Shown here in pieces: positions 51,578 to 61,144 of a stretch of 64,000 bases of DNA. Under the pieces are notes generated by a model. It did not search any database, was not told where the DNA came from, and worked only from the letters and a program-made list of their open reading frames with translations. The position numbers and the translations under genes were made by a program. Positions within the stretch are counted from its first letter, which is position 1; every line of letters begins with the position of its first letter. This DNA is from Pseudomonas sp. PH1b (lineage in GTDB: Bacteria; Pseudomonadota; Gammaproteobacteria; Pseudomonadales; Pseudomonadaceae): contig NZ_AYMU01000010.1 of assembly GCF_000633395.1 (NCBI RefSeq), positions 124,001 through 188,000 of the forward strand, read 5' to 3'.

Positions 51578-52867
51578 GTGAGCAAGTCTCTGCAAGCCAT
51601 TCGTGGCATGAATGACATCCTGCCCGAGCAGACGCCCCTGTGGCGTTATTTCGAGGGCACCGTGGCGCGCCTGCTGGATAACTACGGTTACAAGCAGATC
51701 CGCATGCCGATCGTCGAGTTCACCGAGCTATTCAAGCGCTCCATCGGTGAAGTGACCGACATCGTCGAAAAAGAGATGTACACCTTCGAGGACCGCAACG
51801 GCGATTCCCTGACCCTGCGTCCGGAAGGCACCGCGGCCTGCGTACGCGCAGCCCTGGAGCACGGCATCACGGGTGGTGGCCAGGTGCAGAAGCTCTGGTA
51901 CATCGGCCCGATGTTCCGCCACGAGCGCCCGCAGAAGGGCCGCTATCGCCAGTTCCACCAGATCGGTTGCGAGGTGTTCAACCTCGACGGTCCCGACATC
52001 GATGCCGAGCTGATCGTGCTGACCTGGCGCCTGTGGGGCGAGCTGGGCATCCGTGATGCAGTCAAGCTCGAACTCAACAGCCTGGGCACCAGTGAAGCGC
52101 GCGCGCGCTATCGCGAGGCGCTGGTGGAGTTCCTCTCCGCCCGCCTGGACCAGCTGGATGAAGACAGCCAGCGTCGTTTGAAGACCAACCCGCTGCGAGT
52201 GCTCGATACCAAGCACCCCGAAACCCAAGCCGTGCTGGTGGATGCGCCGAAGCTGGCCGACTATCTCGATGAAGAGTCCCGCGTGCACTTCGAGGGCCTG
52301 AAGGCGCGCCTGGACGCCGCGGGTATTCCGTACGTGATCAATCCCAAGCTGGTTCGCGGCCTGGACTACTACAGCAAGACGGTATTCGAGTGGGTCACCG
52401 ACAAGCTCGGAGCCCAGGGCACCGTGTGTGCCGGTGGCCGTTACGACGGTCTGGTCGAGCAAATGGGCGGCAAGCCGACCCCGGGCGTTGGTTTCGCCAT
52501 GGGTATCGAGCGCCTGGTCCTGCTGCTGGAAACCCTGGAGCAGGTCCCGGAAGAGATTTCCCGCCAGGTGGACGTGTACCTGTGTGCCTTCGGTGAGGCC
52601 GCCGAGCTGGCCGCATTGGCCCTCAGCGAACGTGTTCGTGATCAATTGCCGAACCTGCGCCTGCAAATCAACGCCGGCGCTGGCAGCTTCAAGAGCCAAT
52701 TCAAGAAGGCCGACAAGAGCGGTGCACTGTACGCACTGATCCTCGGTGACGACGAACTGGCCCAGCAAGTGGTAGGTTTCAAACCCCTGCGTGGCCAGGG
52801 CGAACAACAAAGCATTGCCTGGGATGCGCTCGCTGCGCACCTGGCCACCTGCGTCGTGCAGGGTTGA
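51578..52867 (+). CDS. hisS: Histidyl-tRNA synthetase
   Basis: The protein has 429 residues with a GTG start after TAAGGATTTTTT. Class II motifs are present: motif 2 around FRHERPQKGRYRQFHQIGCE, HisA LVRGLDYYSKTVFEW, and motif 3 GVGFAMGIERLVLLL. The C-terminal anticodon-binding domain covers about 330-425. Full length, part of the ispG-hisS-yfgM-bamB-der chain. Confidence 0.97.
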   Translation: MSKSLQAIRGMNDILPEQTPLWRYFEGTVARLLDNYGYKQIRMPIVEFTELFKRSIGEVTDIVEKEMYTFEDRNGDSLTLRPEGTAACVRAALEHGITGGGQVQKLWYIGPMFRHERPQKGRYRQFHQIGCEVFNLDGPDIDAELIVLTWRLWGELGIRDAVKLELNSLGTSEARARYREALVEFLSARLDQLDEDSQRRLKTNPLRVLDTKHPETQAVLVDAPKLADYLDEESRVHFEGLKARLDAAGIPYVINPKLVRGLDYYSKTVFEWVTDKLGAQGTVCAGGRYDGLVEQMGGKPTPGVGFAMGIERLVLLLETLEQVPEEISRQVDVYLCAFGEAAELAALALSERVRDQLPNLRLQINAGAGSFKSQFKKADKSGALYALILGDDELAQQVVGFKPLRGQGEQQSIAWDALAAHLATCVVQG

Positions 52868-52907
52868 AGCTGTCAAACAGCCGATTTAGCGAATAAGGAG
52901 TATTGGG

Positions 52908-53549
52908 GTGTCGAGTACCGAAGATGAACAGCTGGCGGAATTGAAAGACTGGTGGCAGCGTAACGGCAAACCCCTGGTGACTGGCGGCCTGCTGGCCCTG
53001 GTTATCGTGTTCGGCTGGCAAGCCTGGCACAAGTATCAGAACAACCAGTCGCAAGGCGCTTCGGTGCTCTATCAGCAACTGCTGGAAACAACCCTGACGC
53101 CGGATGGCAAGCCGGATGCCGCGCGTGTCGCGGACCTGGCGGGCAAGCTCAACAGCGAGTTCGGCGGCACTGCCTACGCCCAGTACGGTAGCCTGTTCGT
53201 GGCCAAGGTGGCCGTGGACACTGGCAAGCTGGACGACGCTGCGGCGCAGCTCAAAGCGGTGGCTGACAAGCCGGCAAACGCAACCTTGGGTGAAGTGGCG
53301 CGTCAGCGTCTGGCTCAGGTGCTGGCGGCGCAGAACAAGGCCGATGAAGCCCTGAAGCTGCTGGACGGCGATGCCGACAAGGCCTTCCTGGCAACCCGTG
53401 AAGAGCTCAAGGGTGATCTGCTGGTCCAGCTGGGCCGTGTGGATGAGGCCCATGCTGCATACCAAAAAGCCAAGGCGGCGCTGTCGGATGAAGCGGCGGT
53501 TGGTGGCTTACAAATCAAGCTGGACGACCTGGCCAAAGGGGATGCATGA
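52908..53549 (+). CDS. YfgM-like TPR protein (SecYEG ancillary)
   Basis: The protein has 213 residues, GTG start with AAGGAGT ahead. A short cytoplasmic tail, one membrane helix (about 23-42, PLVTGGLLALVIVFGWQAW) and a periplasmic TPR domain follow. YfgM in E. coli works with PpiD near SecYEG and is always just upstream of bamB, as here. The stop lies just before the bamB start. Confidence 0.9.
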   Translation: MSSTEDEQLAELKDWWQRNGKPLVTGGLLALVIVFGWQAWHKYQNNQSQGASVLYQQLLETTLTPDGKPDAARVADLAGKLNSEFGGTAYAQYGSLFVAKVAVDTGKLDDAAAQLKAVADKPANATLGEVARQRLAQVLAAQNKADEALKLLDGDADKAFLATREELKGDLLVQLGRVDEAHAAYQKAKAALSDEAAVGGLQIKLDDLAKGDA

Positions 53550-53550
53550 C

Positions 53551-54693
53551 GTGATCCGTTGGAAACATGCAGCATTGCTGGCTCTGGCCTTGTTGGCCGC
53601 GGGTTGCAGCAGCAACAGCAAGAAAGAACTGCCACCGGCTGAGCTGGTCGACTTCAAAGAGGAAGTGGTCCTGCAGAAGCAGTGGAGTCGTTCGATCGGT
53701 GACGGTCAGGGCGAAACCTACAACATGCTGGTCCCGGCCATCGATGGTGACACCATCTACGCGGCCGATGTCACCGGTGTGGTGGTTTCCATGGACCGCA
53801 TGAATGGCGACGTCAAATGGAAGAAAGATCTCGAGCTGCCTGTTTCCGGCGCCGTTGGCGTGGGTTACGGGCTGGTCATGATTGGCACCCTGAAGGGCGA
53901 AGTGGTTGCCCTCGACGCCTCCAGCGGCGAAGAGAAATGGCGTGCCCGCGTCACCAGTGAAGTGCTGGCTCCGCCGGCCACCAACGGTGACGTGGTGGTG
54001 GTGCAGACTCAGGATGATCGGGTGATTGGCCTGGATGCCAGCACTGGTAACCAGCTCTGGCTCTACGACAGCACTCCGGCGGTCCTGACCCTGCGGGGCA
54101 CCAGTGCACCGCTGGCGACCAATCGTCTGGCCCTGGCCGGTCTCTCCACCGGCAAGGTGGTGGCGCTGGATATCCGCAACGGCGTGCCAGTGTGGGAGCA
54201 GCGTGTAGCGATTCCGCAAGGCCGTTCCGAGCTGGATCGGGTGGTGGACATCGACGGTGGCCTGCTGCTGTCCGGTGGTACCTTGTATGTCGCCAGCTAC
54301 CAGGGGCGTGTCGTGGCCCTGGACCTGGAGAGCGGTCGTCCACTGTGGCAGCGTGATGCTTCCAGCTACGCCGGTGTGGCCCAGGGTTTCGGCAGCGTCT
54401 ACGTGAGCCTGTCCTCGGGCACCGTGGAAGGCGTGGACGAGCGTTCGACCACCGCCTTGTGGAGCAATGATTCCCTGGCTCGCCGTCAACTGTCGGCACC
54501 GGAAGTCTTCTCCAGCTACGTGGCCGTGGGTGACCTGGAAGGTTATCTGCACCTGCTGAGCCAGGTCGATGGTCGTTTCGTCGGTCGTGAGCGCATCGAC
54601 AGCGATGGCCTGCGGGCCCGTCCGCTGGTGGTGGGTGACATGATCTACGTGTATGGCAACAGCGGCAAACTGGTCGCCCTGACCATCAAGTAA
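53551..54693 (+). CDS. bamB: Outer membrane assembly lipoprotein BamB
   Basis: The protein has 380 residues from GTG 53551, with GGGG nine bases ahead. The signal peptide ends in LLAAGC. The mature part is an eight-bladed beta-propeller of PQQ-type repeats, for example DASSGEEKWRARV and LDLESGRPLWQRD. BamB supports BamA in outer-membrane protein insertion. An ATG nine bases upstream is too near the ribosome site. Confidence 0.95.
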   Translation: MIRWKHAALLALALLAAGCSSNSKKELPPAELVDFKEEVVLQKQWSRSIGDGQGETYNMLVPAIDGDTIYAADVTGVVVSMDRMNGDVKWKKDLELPVSGAVGVGYGLVMIGTLKGEVVALDASSGEEKWRARVTSEVLAPPATNGDVVVVQTQDDRVIGLDASTGNQLWLYDSTPAVLTLRGTSAPLATNRLALAGLSTGKVVALDIRNGVPVWEQRVAIPQGRSELDRVVDIDGGLLLSGGTLYVASYQGRVVALDLESGRPLWQRDASSYAGVAQGFGSVYVSLSSGTVEGVDERSTTALWSNDSLARRQLSAPEVFSSYVAVGDLEGYLHLLSQVDGRFVGRERIDSDGLRARPLVVGDMIYVYGNSGKLVALTIK

Positions 54694-54778
54694 GGCTTTG
54701 ACTATGCTTGGGGTTGATTCCCCAAGCGGCCTTGTCTCGACAAGGTTCGCAGCACTTCAAGGTGCTGCCCCGAGCACC

Positions 54779-54809
54779 AGCCGCTGCCTCGCAGCGGCTT
54801 TTGTATTTT
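54779..54809 (+). terminator. Intrinsic terminator/attenuator between bamB and der
   Basis: AGCCGCTGC-CTC-GCAGCGGCT is followed by TTTTGTATTTT. It lies 85 bp after bamB and 26 bp before der, so it would limit read-through into der. Confidence 0.8.
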
Positions 54810-54834
54810 CGCAATTAACGCAGTGGAGAGCCGC

Positions 54835-56307
54835 ATGGTTCCCGTAATCGCCCTGGTGGGCCGACCTAACGTCGGCAAGTCCACCTTGTTCAACCGCCTG
54901 ACTCGGACTCGCGACGCCATCGTCGGCGACCTGTCCGGTCTGACCCGTGATCGCCAATACGGTGAGGCCAAGTGGCAAGGGCGTACCTATATTCTCATCG
55001 ACACTGGCGGTATCTCCGGTGACGAGCATGGCATGGACGAGAAGATGGCCGAGCAGTCGCTGCTGGCCATTGAAGAAGCCGATGTGGTGTTGTTCCTGGT
55101 AGACGCCAAGGCTGGCTTTACCGCAGCCGACCAGATGATCGGCGAACACCTGCGCAAACGTAACAAGACTTCCTACGTGGTGGCCAACAAGGTCGACAAC
55201 ATCGACCCGGACATGGCTCGCGCCGAGTTCGCCCCGCTGGGCATGGGCGACGCGATCCCGATCGCCGGTGCCCACGGTCGTGGCATCACCCAGATGCTGG
55301 AAATCGCCCTGCGCGAATTCCCCAAGGATGACGCCGACGAGCCGGAAGAAGGTGAAGAAGAGATCGTTGCCGAAGGCGAGGAAGCCAAGCGCATTCCGGG
55401 CCCGAGCGAAAAGGACGGGATCAAGATCGCCATCATCGGCCGTCCGAACGTCGGCAAGTCGACCCTGGTCAACCGCATGCTCGGTGAAGACCGGGTGATC
55501 GTCTATGACCAGCCCGGTACGACCCGCGACAGCATCTACATCCCGTTCGAGCGTAACGACGAGAAGTACACGCTGATCGACACCGCCGGTGTGCGCAAGC
55601 GCGGCAAGATCCACGAGGAAGTCGAAAAGTTCTCGGTGGTCAAGACCCTGCAGGCGATCAAGGATGCCAACGTGGTGATCTTCGTCATGGACGCCCGGGA
55701 AGGCGTGGTGGATCACGACCTGAACCTGCTGGGCTTTGCCCTGGAAGCCGGCCGGGCCCTGGTGATTGCCCTGAACAAGTGGGACGGCATGCAGCCGAGC
55801 GAGCGCGACTACGTGAAGACCGAGCTGCAACGCCGGTTGTTCTTCGTCGACTTCGCCGACATCCACTTCATCTCGGCACTGCACGGTACCGGCGTGGGCA
55901 ACCTCTACCAGTCGGTGCAGAACTCCTTCAAGTCGGCGGTCACCCGCTGGCCGACCAGCCGCCTGACGCAGATCCTCGAAGACGCCGTGGGCGAGCATGC
56001 GCCGCCGATGGTCAACAACCGCCGGATCAAACTGCGCTACGCCCACTTGGGTGGGGCCAACCCGCCGCTGATCGTGATTCACGGCAACCAGGTGGAGAAG
56101 GTGCCCAAGTCCTATGTGCGCTACCTGGAGAACACCTACCGCCGGGTGCTGAAGCTGGTGGGTACGCCGATCCGCATCGAGTTCAAGGGCGGCGACAACC
56201 CGTACGAAGGCAACAAGAACACCCTGACCGACCGCCAGGTCAACAAGAAGCGTCGCTTGATGTCGCACCACAAGAAGGCCGACAAGAAGCGCCGCGACAA
56301 GCGCTGA
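54835..56307 (+). CDS. der: GTPase Der (EngA), ribosome assembly
   Basis: The protein has 490 residues. Two G domains in tandem are each opened by GRPNVGKSTL (first at about 8-17, second at about 203-212), with DTGG/DTAG G3 motifs and NKVD/NKWD G4 motifs. A C-terminal KH-like domain ends in a Lys/Arg-rich tail. Der is needed for 50S subunit maturation. The acidic linker between G domains (DADEPEEGEEE) is typical. GGAGAG precedes the ATG. Confidence 0.97.
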   Translation: MVPVIALVGRPNVGKSTLFNRLTRTRDAIVGDLSGLTRDRQYGEAKWQGRTYILIDTGGISGDEHGMDEKMAEQSLLAIEEADVVLFLVDAKAGFTAADQMIGEHLRKRNKTSYVVANKVDNIDPDMARAEFAPLGMGDAIPIAGAHGRGITQMLEIALREFPKDDADEPEEGEEEIVAEGEEAKRIPGPSEKDGIKIAIIGRPNVGKSTLVNRMLGEDRVIVYDQPGTTRDSIYIPFERNDEKYTLIDTAGVRKRGKIHEEVEKFSVVKTLQAIKDANVVIFVMDAREGVVDHDLNLLGFALEAGRALVIALNKWDGMQPSERDYVKTELQRRLFFVDFADIHFISALHGTGVGNLYQSVQNSFKSAVTRWPTSRLTQILEDAVGEHAPPMVNNRRIKLRYAHLGGANPPLIVIHGNQVEKVPKSYVRYLENTYRRVLKLVGTPIRIEFKGGDNPYEGNKNTLTDRQVNKKRRLMSHHKKADKKRRDKR

Positions 56308-56396
56308 TCGGCTTGGGGCCGGCGTGCTGGCGAAGCGCTGGATCTGCTTCAGTGCTTTGCTGGCAAGCCAGTTCCTAGCGGGTTTGTGTGGATAAG

Positions 56397-56420
56397 AGGG
56401 CGCCCCCGGGCGCCCTTTTT
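56397..56420 (+). terminator. Intrinsic terminator after der
   Basis: GGGCGCC and GGCGCCC arms around CCCGG form a very stable hairpin followed by TTTTT. It lies 90 bp after the der stop; the stretch before it has a decayed REP-like palindrome (GCTGGCGAAG / CTTTGCTGGC area). Confidence 0.85.
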
Positions 56421-56493
56421 CATGCCTGGCGTTTGGGCTATTCTCGGGGACCTCCGCGCCGCCGTAGTGCGGACTGCTCAGCAGGGAATCCTC

Positions 56494-57642
56494 ATGATCA
56501 TCAGTAAGTTGCCGAATGTCGGCACCACCATCTTCACGCAAATGTCCCAGCTCGCGGTGGAAACCGGAGCGCTCAACCTGTCCCAGGGCTTTCCTGATTT
56601 CGATGGCCCGCAAGCCCTGCGTGATGCGCTTGGCTGGCATACCGCCAATGGCCATAACCAGTACGCACCCATGACCGGTTTACCGGCACTGCGCCAGCAG
56701 GTCGCCGCGAAAATCGCCCGCAGCTATGGTGTCCAGGTTGATGCGGACGCTGAGGTGACCATCACTCCCGGTGCGACCCAGGCCATCTTCTGTGCCATCC
56801 AGGCGGTGATCCAGCGCGGTGACGAAGTCATTGTGTTCGACCCCAGTTACGACAGCTATGAGCCGTCGGTGGAGCTGGCCGGTGGGCGTTGTGTGCATGT
56901 GCCGTTGGCAGGGCAGGGCTTTGCCATCGATTGGCAGAAACTCGGTGACGCCCTGAGTCCGCGCACGCGGATGATCATCCTCAATGCCCCGCACAACCCC
57001 AGTGGAGCCCTGATCAGCCGTGCCGAGCTGGACCAGTTGGCCGCCCTGATCCGTGATCGCGACATCTACCTGGTCAGTGACGAAGTCTACGAACACCTGG
57101 TGTTCGATGGTGTGGCCCATGTCAGCCTGCTGGCCCATGAAGAGCTGTACCAGAAGGCTTTCGTGGTCAGCTCCTTTGGCAAGACCTACCACGTCACCGG
57201 GTGGAAGACCGGCTACGTGGTGGCGCCGCCCGCCCTGAGCGCGGAGCTGCGCAAGGTGCATCAATATGTCAGCTTCTGCGGAGTGACCCCTTTGCAGTAC
57301 GCTCTGGCCGACTTCATGGCCGAGCACCCGGAGCATGTCGAGGAGTTGCCTGGTTTTTACCAGGCCAAGCGTGACCTGTTCTGCGACCTGTTGAGCGCTT
57401 CACGCTTCAGTTTCACCCGGGTGGCCGGCACTTACTTTCAACTGGTGGACTATTCGCGGATTCGTCCGGACCTGAATGACGTCGACATGGCGATCTGGAT
57501 GACCCGTGAACATGGCGTGGCGGCGATCCCGGTGTCGGTGTTCTATCAGCACCCGCCCGAGGGACAGCGCCTGGTACGCCTGTGTTTTGCCAAGCGCGAG
57601 GAGACGTTGCGTCAGGCAGCGGAGAAACTATGCGTGATCTGA
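56494..57642 (+). CDS. Methionine aminotransferase (PLP, KBL/YbdL-type)
   Basis: The protein has 382 residues. A class I/II aminotransferase with NLSQGFPDFDGP near the start, TITPGATQAIF, LNAPHNPSG, SDEVYEHLVFDG and the PLP lysine in SSFGKTYHVTGWKTG. The YbdL/glutamine-transaminase-K-like sequences prefer methionine and convert 4-methylthio-2-oxobutyrate back to methionine. The next gene, overlapping by 13 bases, encodes an omega-amidase, which removes the keto-amide made when glutamine is the amino donor. Co-occurrence supports a methionine salvage role. Confidence 0.9.
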   Translation: MIISKLPNVGTTIFTQMSQLAVETGALNLSQGFPDFDGPQALRDALGWHTANGHNQYAPMTGLPALRQQVAAKIARSYGVQVDADAEVTITPGATQAIFCAIQAVIQRGDEVIVFDPSYDSYEPSVELAGGRCVHVPLAGQGFAIDWQKLGDALSPRTRMIILNAPHNPSGALISRAELDQLAALIRDRDIYLVSDEVYEHLVFDGVAHVSLLAHEELYQKAFVVSSFGKTYHVTGWKTGYVVAPPALSAELRKVHQYVSFCGVTPLQYALADFMAEHPEHVEELPGFYQAKRDLFCDLLSASRFSFTRVAGTYFQLVDYSRIRPDLNDVDMAIWMTREHGVAAIPVSVFYQHPPEGQRLVRLCFAKREETLRQAAEKLCVI

Positions 57643-58421
57643 GTGCACTACCCGATCTGAATCTGGCACTGATTCAGACCACCCTGGCCTGGCACGATCG
57701 CCAGGCCAACTTCGAGCATTTCGAGCAGTTGCTGGAGCAGTCTCGTGGGGCCGATCTGATGATCCTCCCGGAAATGTTCACCACCGGGTTCTCCATGGAA
57801 TCTGCGACCCTGGCGGAGCCGGAGAATGGCCCTACCAGCAAATGGCTGCGGATCCAGGCGAAGAAGTTCGATGCGGTGATCACCGGTAGCGTGATCATCC
57901 AGGCGGCGGATGGCAGCCATCGCAACCGTCTGCTGTGGGCCCGCCCCGACGGTGAAGTCTGGCACTACGACAAGCGTCATCTGTTTCGCATGGCTGGTGA
58001 ACATAACCACTACACACCGGGCGAGCGCCAGGTTCAGTTCGAGCTCAAGGGCTGGCGTATTCGTCCGTTGATCTGCTACGACCTGCGTTTCCCGGTGTGG
58101 AGCCGTGACGCCCAGGACACTGACCTGCTGCTGTACACCGCCAATTGGCCAGGTGCCCGGCGCCTGCACTGGAACCGTCTGCTGCCGGCCCGGGCCATTG
58201 AAAACCTGTGCTACGTCGCGGCGGTGAACCGGGTAGGGACCGATGGCAAGGGCTTTGCCTATACCGGTGACAGCCAGGTACTGGATTTCCAGGGGGAAAC
58301 CCTGCTCAGCGCCGGAGAGGCGGATGGTGTTTTCCAGGTGTGCCTGAATGCGGGAGAGTTGGCGGCTTACAGGGCTCGTTTCCCGGCCAACCTTGACGCC
58401 GATACCTTCATGTTCACTTGA
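57630..58421 (+). CDS. Omega-amidase (Nit2/YafV-type nitrilase family)
   Basis: The protein has 263 residues. The Glu-Lys-Cys triad of the nitrilase superfamily is visible in MILPEMFTTGFSM, WHYDKRHLF and RPLICYDLRFPVW. It should hydrolyse 2-oxoglutaramate or 2-oxosuccinamate. ATG 57630 has GGAG ahead and lies within the aminotransferase gene, so the two are coupled: the glutaminase II (transaminase-omega-amidase) route. Confidence 0.92.
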   Translation: MRDLSALPDLNLALIQTTLAWHDRQANFEHFEQLLEQSRGADLMILPEMFTTGFSMESATLAEPENGPTSKWLRIQAKKFDAVITGSVIIQAADGSHRNRLLWARPDGEVWHYDKRHLFRMAGEHNHYTPGERQVQFELKGWRIRPLICYDLRFPVWSRDAQDTDLLLYTANWPGARRLHWNRLLPARAIENLCYVAAVNRVGTDGKGFAYTGDSQVLDFQGETLLSAGEADGVFQVCLNAGELAAYRARFPANLDADTFMFT

Positions 58422-58516
58422 GAGCGGCCGCGACCCCCTACACTTTTTTACAGTTCAGCCATATCAAGGTCTGGCGTTGAGGGCCGATAGGACAAACAGT
58501 TCAGGAGGAATATCCG

Positions 58517-58927
58517 ATGACCACCATCAACGCCGTTGCCATCAACCCTTATCCGCTTGCCACGCCGAAAGCCGCTACCGCAGCTGCCGACGACACCGAC
58601 AGCAGTCCGCTGGCGCCGGTGAGCGAGAGCAAGGACAAGGACAGCAAGGAGCTGCGTGTCAACTCAGCAGACGCCAGTATCGATGCGGTGAAGTCCGGAG
58701 GCGACCCGGTCAAGGCGCTGCAAAAGCAGATCGAGCAGACCCAGAAGCTCCTCGCCCAACAACAGCAGCAATTGGCGAGTATCGAGAAGGGCCAGCAAGC
58801 CACTGATGAGCAGAAAGCCCAGCAAGTGATGGAGATGCAGGCACAGATCACCACCACCAGCACCACTTTGCAGGTGTTGCAGGCGGCCCTGTTGCAGGCG
58901 ATGTTCAGCGTCGATGTACATGCTTGA
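58517..58927 (+). CDS. Hypothetical coiled-coil protein (136 aa)
   Basis: An excellent AGGAGG ribosome site precedes the ATG. The N-terminal 60 residues are disordered (Ala/Asp/Ser/Lys-rich). Residues about 65-110 form a Gln-rich coiled coil (QIEQTQKLLAQQQQQLASIE). No signal peptide. I do not recognise a named family; similar Gln-rich small proteins are found across Pseudomonas. A terminator follows at 58991. Confidence 0.75.
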   Translation: MTTINAVAINPYPLATPKAATAAADDTDSSPLAPVSESKDKDSKELRVNSADASIDAVKSGGDPVKALQKQIEQTQKLLAQQQQQLASIEKGQQATDEQKAQQVMEMQAQITTTSTTLQVLQAALLQAMFSVDVHA

Positions 58928-58990
58928 AGGGCAGAGGTGAGCGGCAGGTTGCTAGCTGCAAGCCAATCGCAGCGCTTATAGCTTGAATGC

Positions 58991-59028
58991 AAAAAGGCCC
59001 CGAGGTTTTCACACCTCGGGGCCTTTTT
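58991..59028. terminator. Bidirectional terminator between 58927 and leuA
   Basis: GGCCCCGAGG and CCTCGGGGCC arms with A5 and T7 runs outside serve both the hypothetical gene and the convergent leuA. Confidence 0.9.
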
Positions 59029-59042
59029 TTGCACCGTTGCCG

Positions 59043-60722
59043 TTAGGCTGCTTTGGCTTCCTGTTCGCTCAGGGAGCGGTTCAGGGCGCTGAACAGAGCC
59101 TTGAAGCTGGCGGTGGTGATGTTTTCGTCGATGCCCACGCCGTGCACAGCACGCTCACCATTGACCCGCAGTTCGATGTAGGCCGCCGCCTTGGCGTTGG
59201 TCCCGGCGCCGATGGCGTGTTCGTTGTAGTCCATGATCTCCACCGGGATCGGCAGGCCGGCCACCAGGGCTTCCAAAGCACCGTTGCCCTTGCCGCGCCA
59301 ATGCAGGTTGGTCTCGCCCTGGCCCTTGCTCGAGACTTCCACTTCCACGGCGCTGTGGCCGTTTTCTTCCTGCAGGCGATGGCTGACCAGCGCGTACGGG
59401 GTGTTGGCCTGCAAGTACTCGCTGTGGAGCAAGGCGTGAATCTGCTGGGCAGTCATCTCCAGGCCCAGTCGATCGGTTTCGCGCTGTACGACCTGGCTGA
59501 ATTCGATCTGCATGCGGCGCGGCAAGCTGATGCCGTATTCCTGTTCCAGCAGGTAGGCGATACCGCCCTTGCCCGACTGGCTGTTGACGCGGATCACCGC
59601 CTCATAGCTGCGGCCGATGTCGGCCGGGTCGATCGGCAGGTACGGTACTTCCCAGAGGCCGTCGGATTTCTGCTGGGCAAAGCCCTTGCGGATCGCGTCC
59701 TGGTGGGAGCCGGAGAAGGCGGTGTGGACCAGGTCGCCGACATAAGGGTGACGCGGATGCACGGCAATCTGGTTGCACTCTTCCACGACTTTGCGCACAC
59801 CGTCGATGTCGGAGAAATCCAGTTCCGGATTCACGCCCTGGGTGTAGAGGTTCAAGGCCACGGTGACCAGGTCGACGTTGCCGGTACGCTCGCCGTTGCC
59901 GAACAGGCAGCCTTCGACACGGTCAGCACCGGCCATCAGGCCCAGTTCGGTGGCGGCCACGCCGGTGCCACGGTCGTTGTGGGTGTGCAGGCTGATGAGC
60001 ACGCTGTCACGACGGTTGATGTTGCGGCAGAACCACTCGATTTGGTCGGCGTAGATGTTCGGTGTTGCCACTTCAACGGTGGCCGGCAAGTTGAGGATCA
60101 CCTTGTTGGCCGGCGTGGCGTTCCAGACTTCCACCACGGCGTCGCAGACTTCCTTGGCGAACTCCAGCTCCGTGGCGCTGAAGGTTTCTGGCGAGTACTC
60201 GAACTGCCACTGGGTTTCCGGCTGCTGGGCGGCGTATTTGACGAACAGCTTGGCCGCATTCACCGCGATCTCTTTCACACCGGCCTTGTCCTGGTTGAAG
60301 ACAATGCGACGGAACGACGGGCTGGTGGCGTTGTACAGGTGCACGATGGCTTTCTTCGCCCCGCGCAGGGATTCGAAGGTACGGGCAATCAGGTCTTCAC
60401 GGGCCTGGGTCAACACCTGGATGGTGGTGTCGTCCGGGATGTGGCCTTCTTCGATCAAGGTGCGCACGAAGTCGAAGTCGGTCTGTGAGGCGGCTGGGAA
60501 CGAGGCCTCGATTTCTTTCACGCCCACGGCGACCAGGGTTTTCCAGAAGCGCAGCTTCTTCACCGCGTCCATTGGTTCGATCAGCGACTGGTTGCCATCA
60601 CGCAAGTCCGAGCTGCACCAGATCGGCGCGCTGGTGATGGTTTTCGACGGCCAGGTCCGGTCCGGCAAGTTGATGGTCGGGAACGCGCGGTACTTGGACG
60701 AGGGGTCTTTGAGCATGGTCAT
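59043..60722 (-). CDS. leuA: 2-isopropylmalate synthase
   Basis: The protein has 559 residues. It catalyses the first committed step of leucine synthesis, joining acetyl-CoA and 2-oxoisovalerate. The catalytic barrel shows APIWCSSDLRDGNQSL (metal Asp and Arg), SLHTHNDRGTG (metal His residues) and GNGERTGNVD. The C-terminal LeuA regulatory domain (about 430-550) binds leucine for feedback inhibition. The length marks the longer, type 2 form. AAGGAT precedes ATG 60722. Confidence 0.96.
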   Translation of the reverse strand: MTMLKDPSSKYRAFPTINLPDRTWPSKTITSAPIWCSSDLRDGNQSLIEPMDAVKKLRFWKTLVAVGVKEIEASFPAASQTDFDFVRTLIEEGHIPDDTTIQVLTQAREDLIARTFESLRGAKKAIVHLYNATSPSFRRIVFNQDKAGVKEIAVNAAKLFVKYAAQQPETQWQFEYSPETFSATELEFAKEVCDAVVEVWNATPANKVILNLPATVEVATPNIYADQIEWFCRNINRRDSVLISLHTHNDRGTGVAATELGLMAGADRVEGCLFGNGERTGNVDLVTVALNLYTQGVNPELDFSDIDGVRKVVEECNQIAVHPRHPYVGDLVHTAFSGSHQDAIRKGFAQQKSDGLWEVPYLPIDPADIGRSYEAVIRVNSQSGKGGIAYLLEQEYGISLPRRMQIEFSQVVQRETDRLGLEMTAQQIHALLHSEYLQANTPYALVSHRLQEENGHSAVEVEVSSKGQGETNLHWRGKGNGALEALVAGLPIPVEIMDYNEHAIGAGTNAKAAAYIELRVNGERAVHGVGIDENITTASFKALFSALNRSLSEQEAKAA

Positions 60723-60812
60723 GGAGAAATCCTTATTGTCCGGGCCGAAAAGAGGCGGCCTGCCGGTGTGTCAAGAGTGAGGTGTTGACGCAGGGGGATG
60801 AGGCACCGCGAT

Positions 60813-60890
60813 TCAGCCTGGCAGTCGTGCGCTGACGAGGCAGAGGCTCCGGTGTTGACGACGCTGAATGAGGGTGTGAGAGGTTTTCAT
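60813..60890 (-). other. Possible leader peptide ORF upstream of leuA
   Basis: A 25-codon frame beginning MKTSHTLIQRRQHRS ends 90 bp before leuA. A small hairpin (GGCCG ... CGGCC) lies between. It has four Leu codons but not in a run, and no strong ribosome site, so a classic leucine attenuator is not shown. Included as a possibility only. Confidence 0.25.
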
Positions 60891-60958
60891 GTGCTCAACC
60901 CTAACCACTGAGGTCGGAGATGGCAAGCAGTCGAAAAAAATTGAGAGGAATACTCGAA

Positions 60959-61144
60959 ATGGAAACCATATCGAGATTTTATGCTGGGTATTACCCGAAA
61001 GAATATCAGCGATTGCGCAGTCGTGATGGCCTGCGCAATCCGGTCAAGAGCCGGGAGGTAGCCAAGAGCTACCCGGGCGACCTGTCGGTGAGGGGCTTAT
61101 TGAGGGGCGGGTGCCGGCGGGTCAGGGCTGAAAGGCACCGATGA
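60959..61144 (+). CDS. Small hypothetical ORF (61 aa), possible remnant
   Basis: The ATG follows GAGAGGAA by eight bases and the protein begins METISRFYAGYYPKEYQRL, basic throughout. Composition changes toward the end, and it overlaps the convergent M23 gene by 23 bases, so the true end may lie earlier. The YYPKEYQRLRSRDG wording recalls the tail of IS3-type transposases, weakly. It may be a remnant or a genuine small gene. Confidence 0.35.
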   Translation: METISRFYAGYYPKEYQRLRSRDGLRNPVKSREVAKSYPGDLSVRGLLRGGCRRVRAERHR

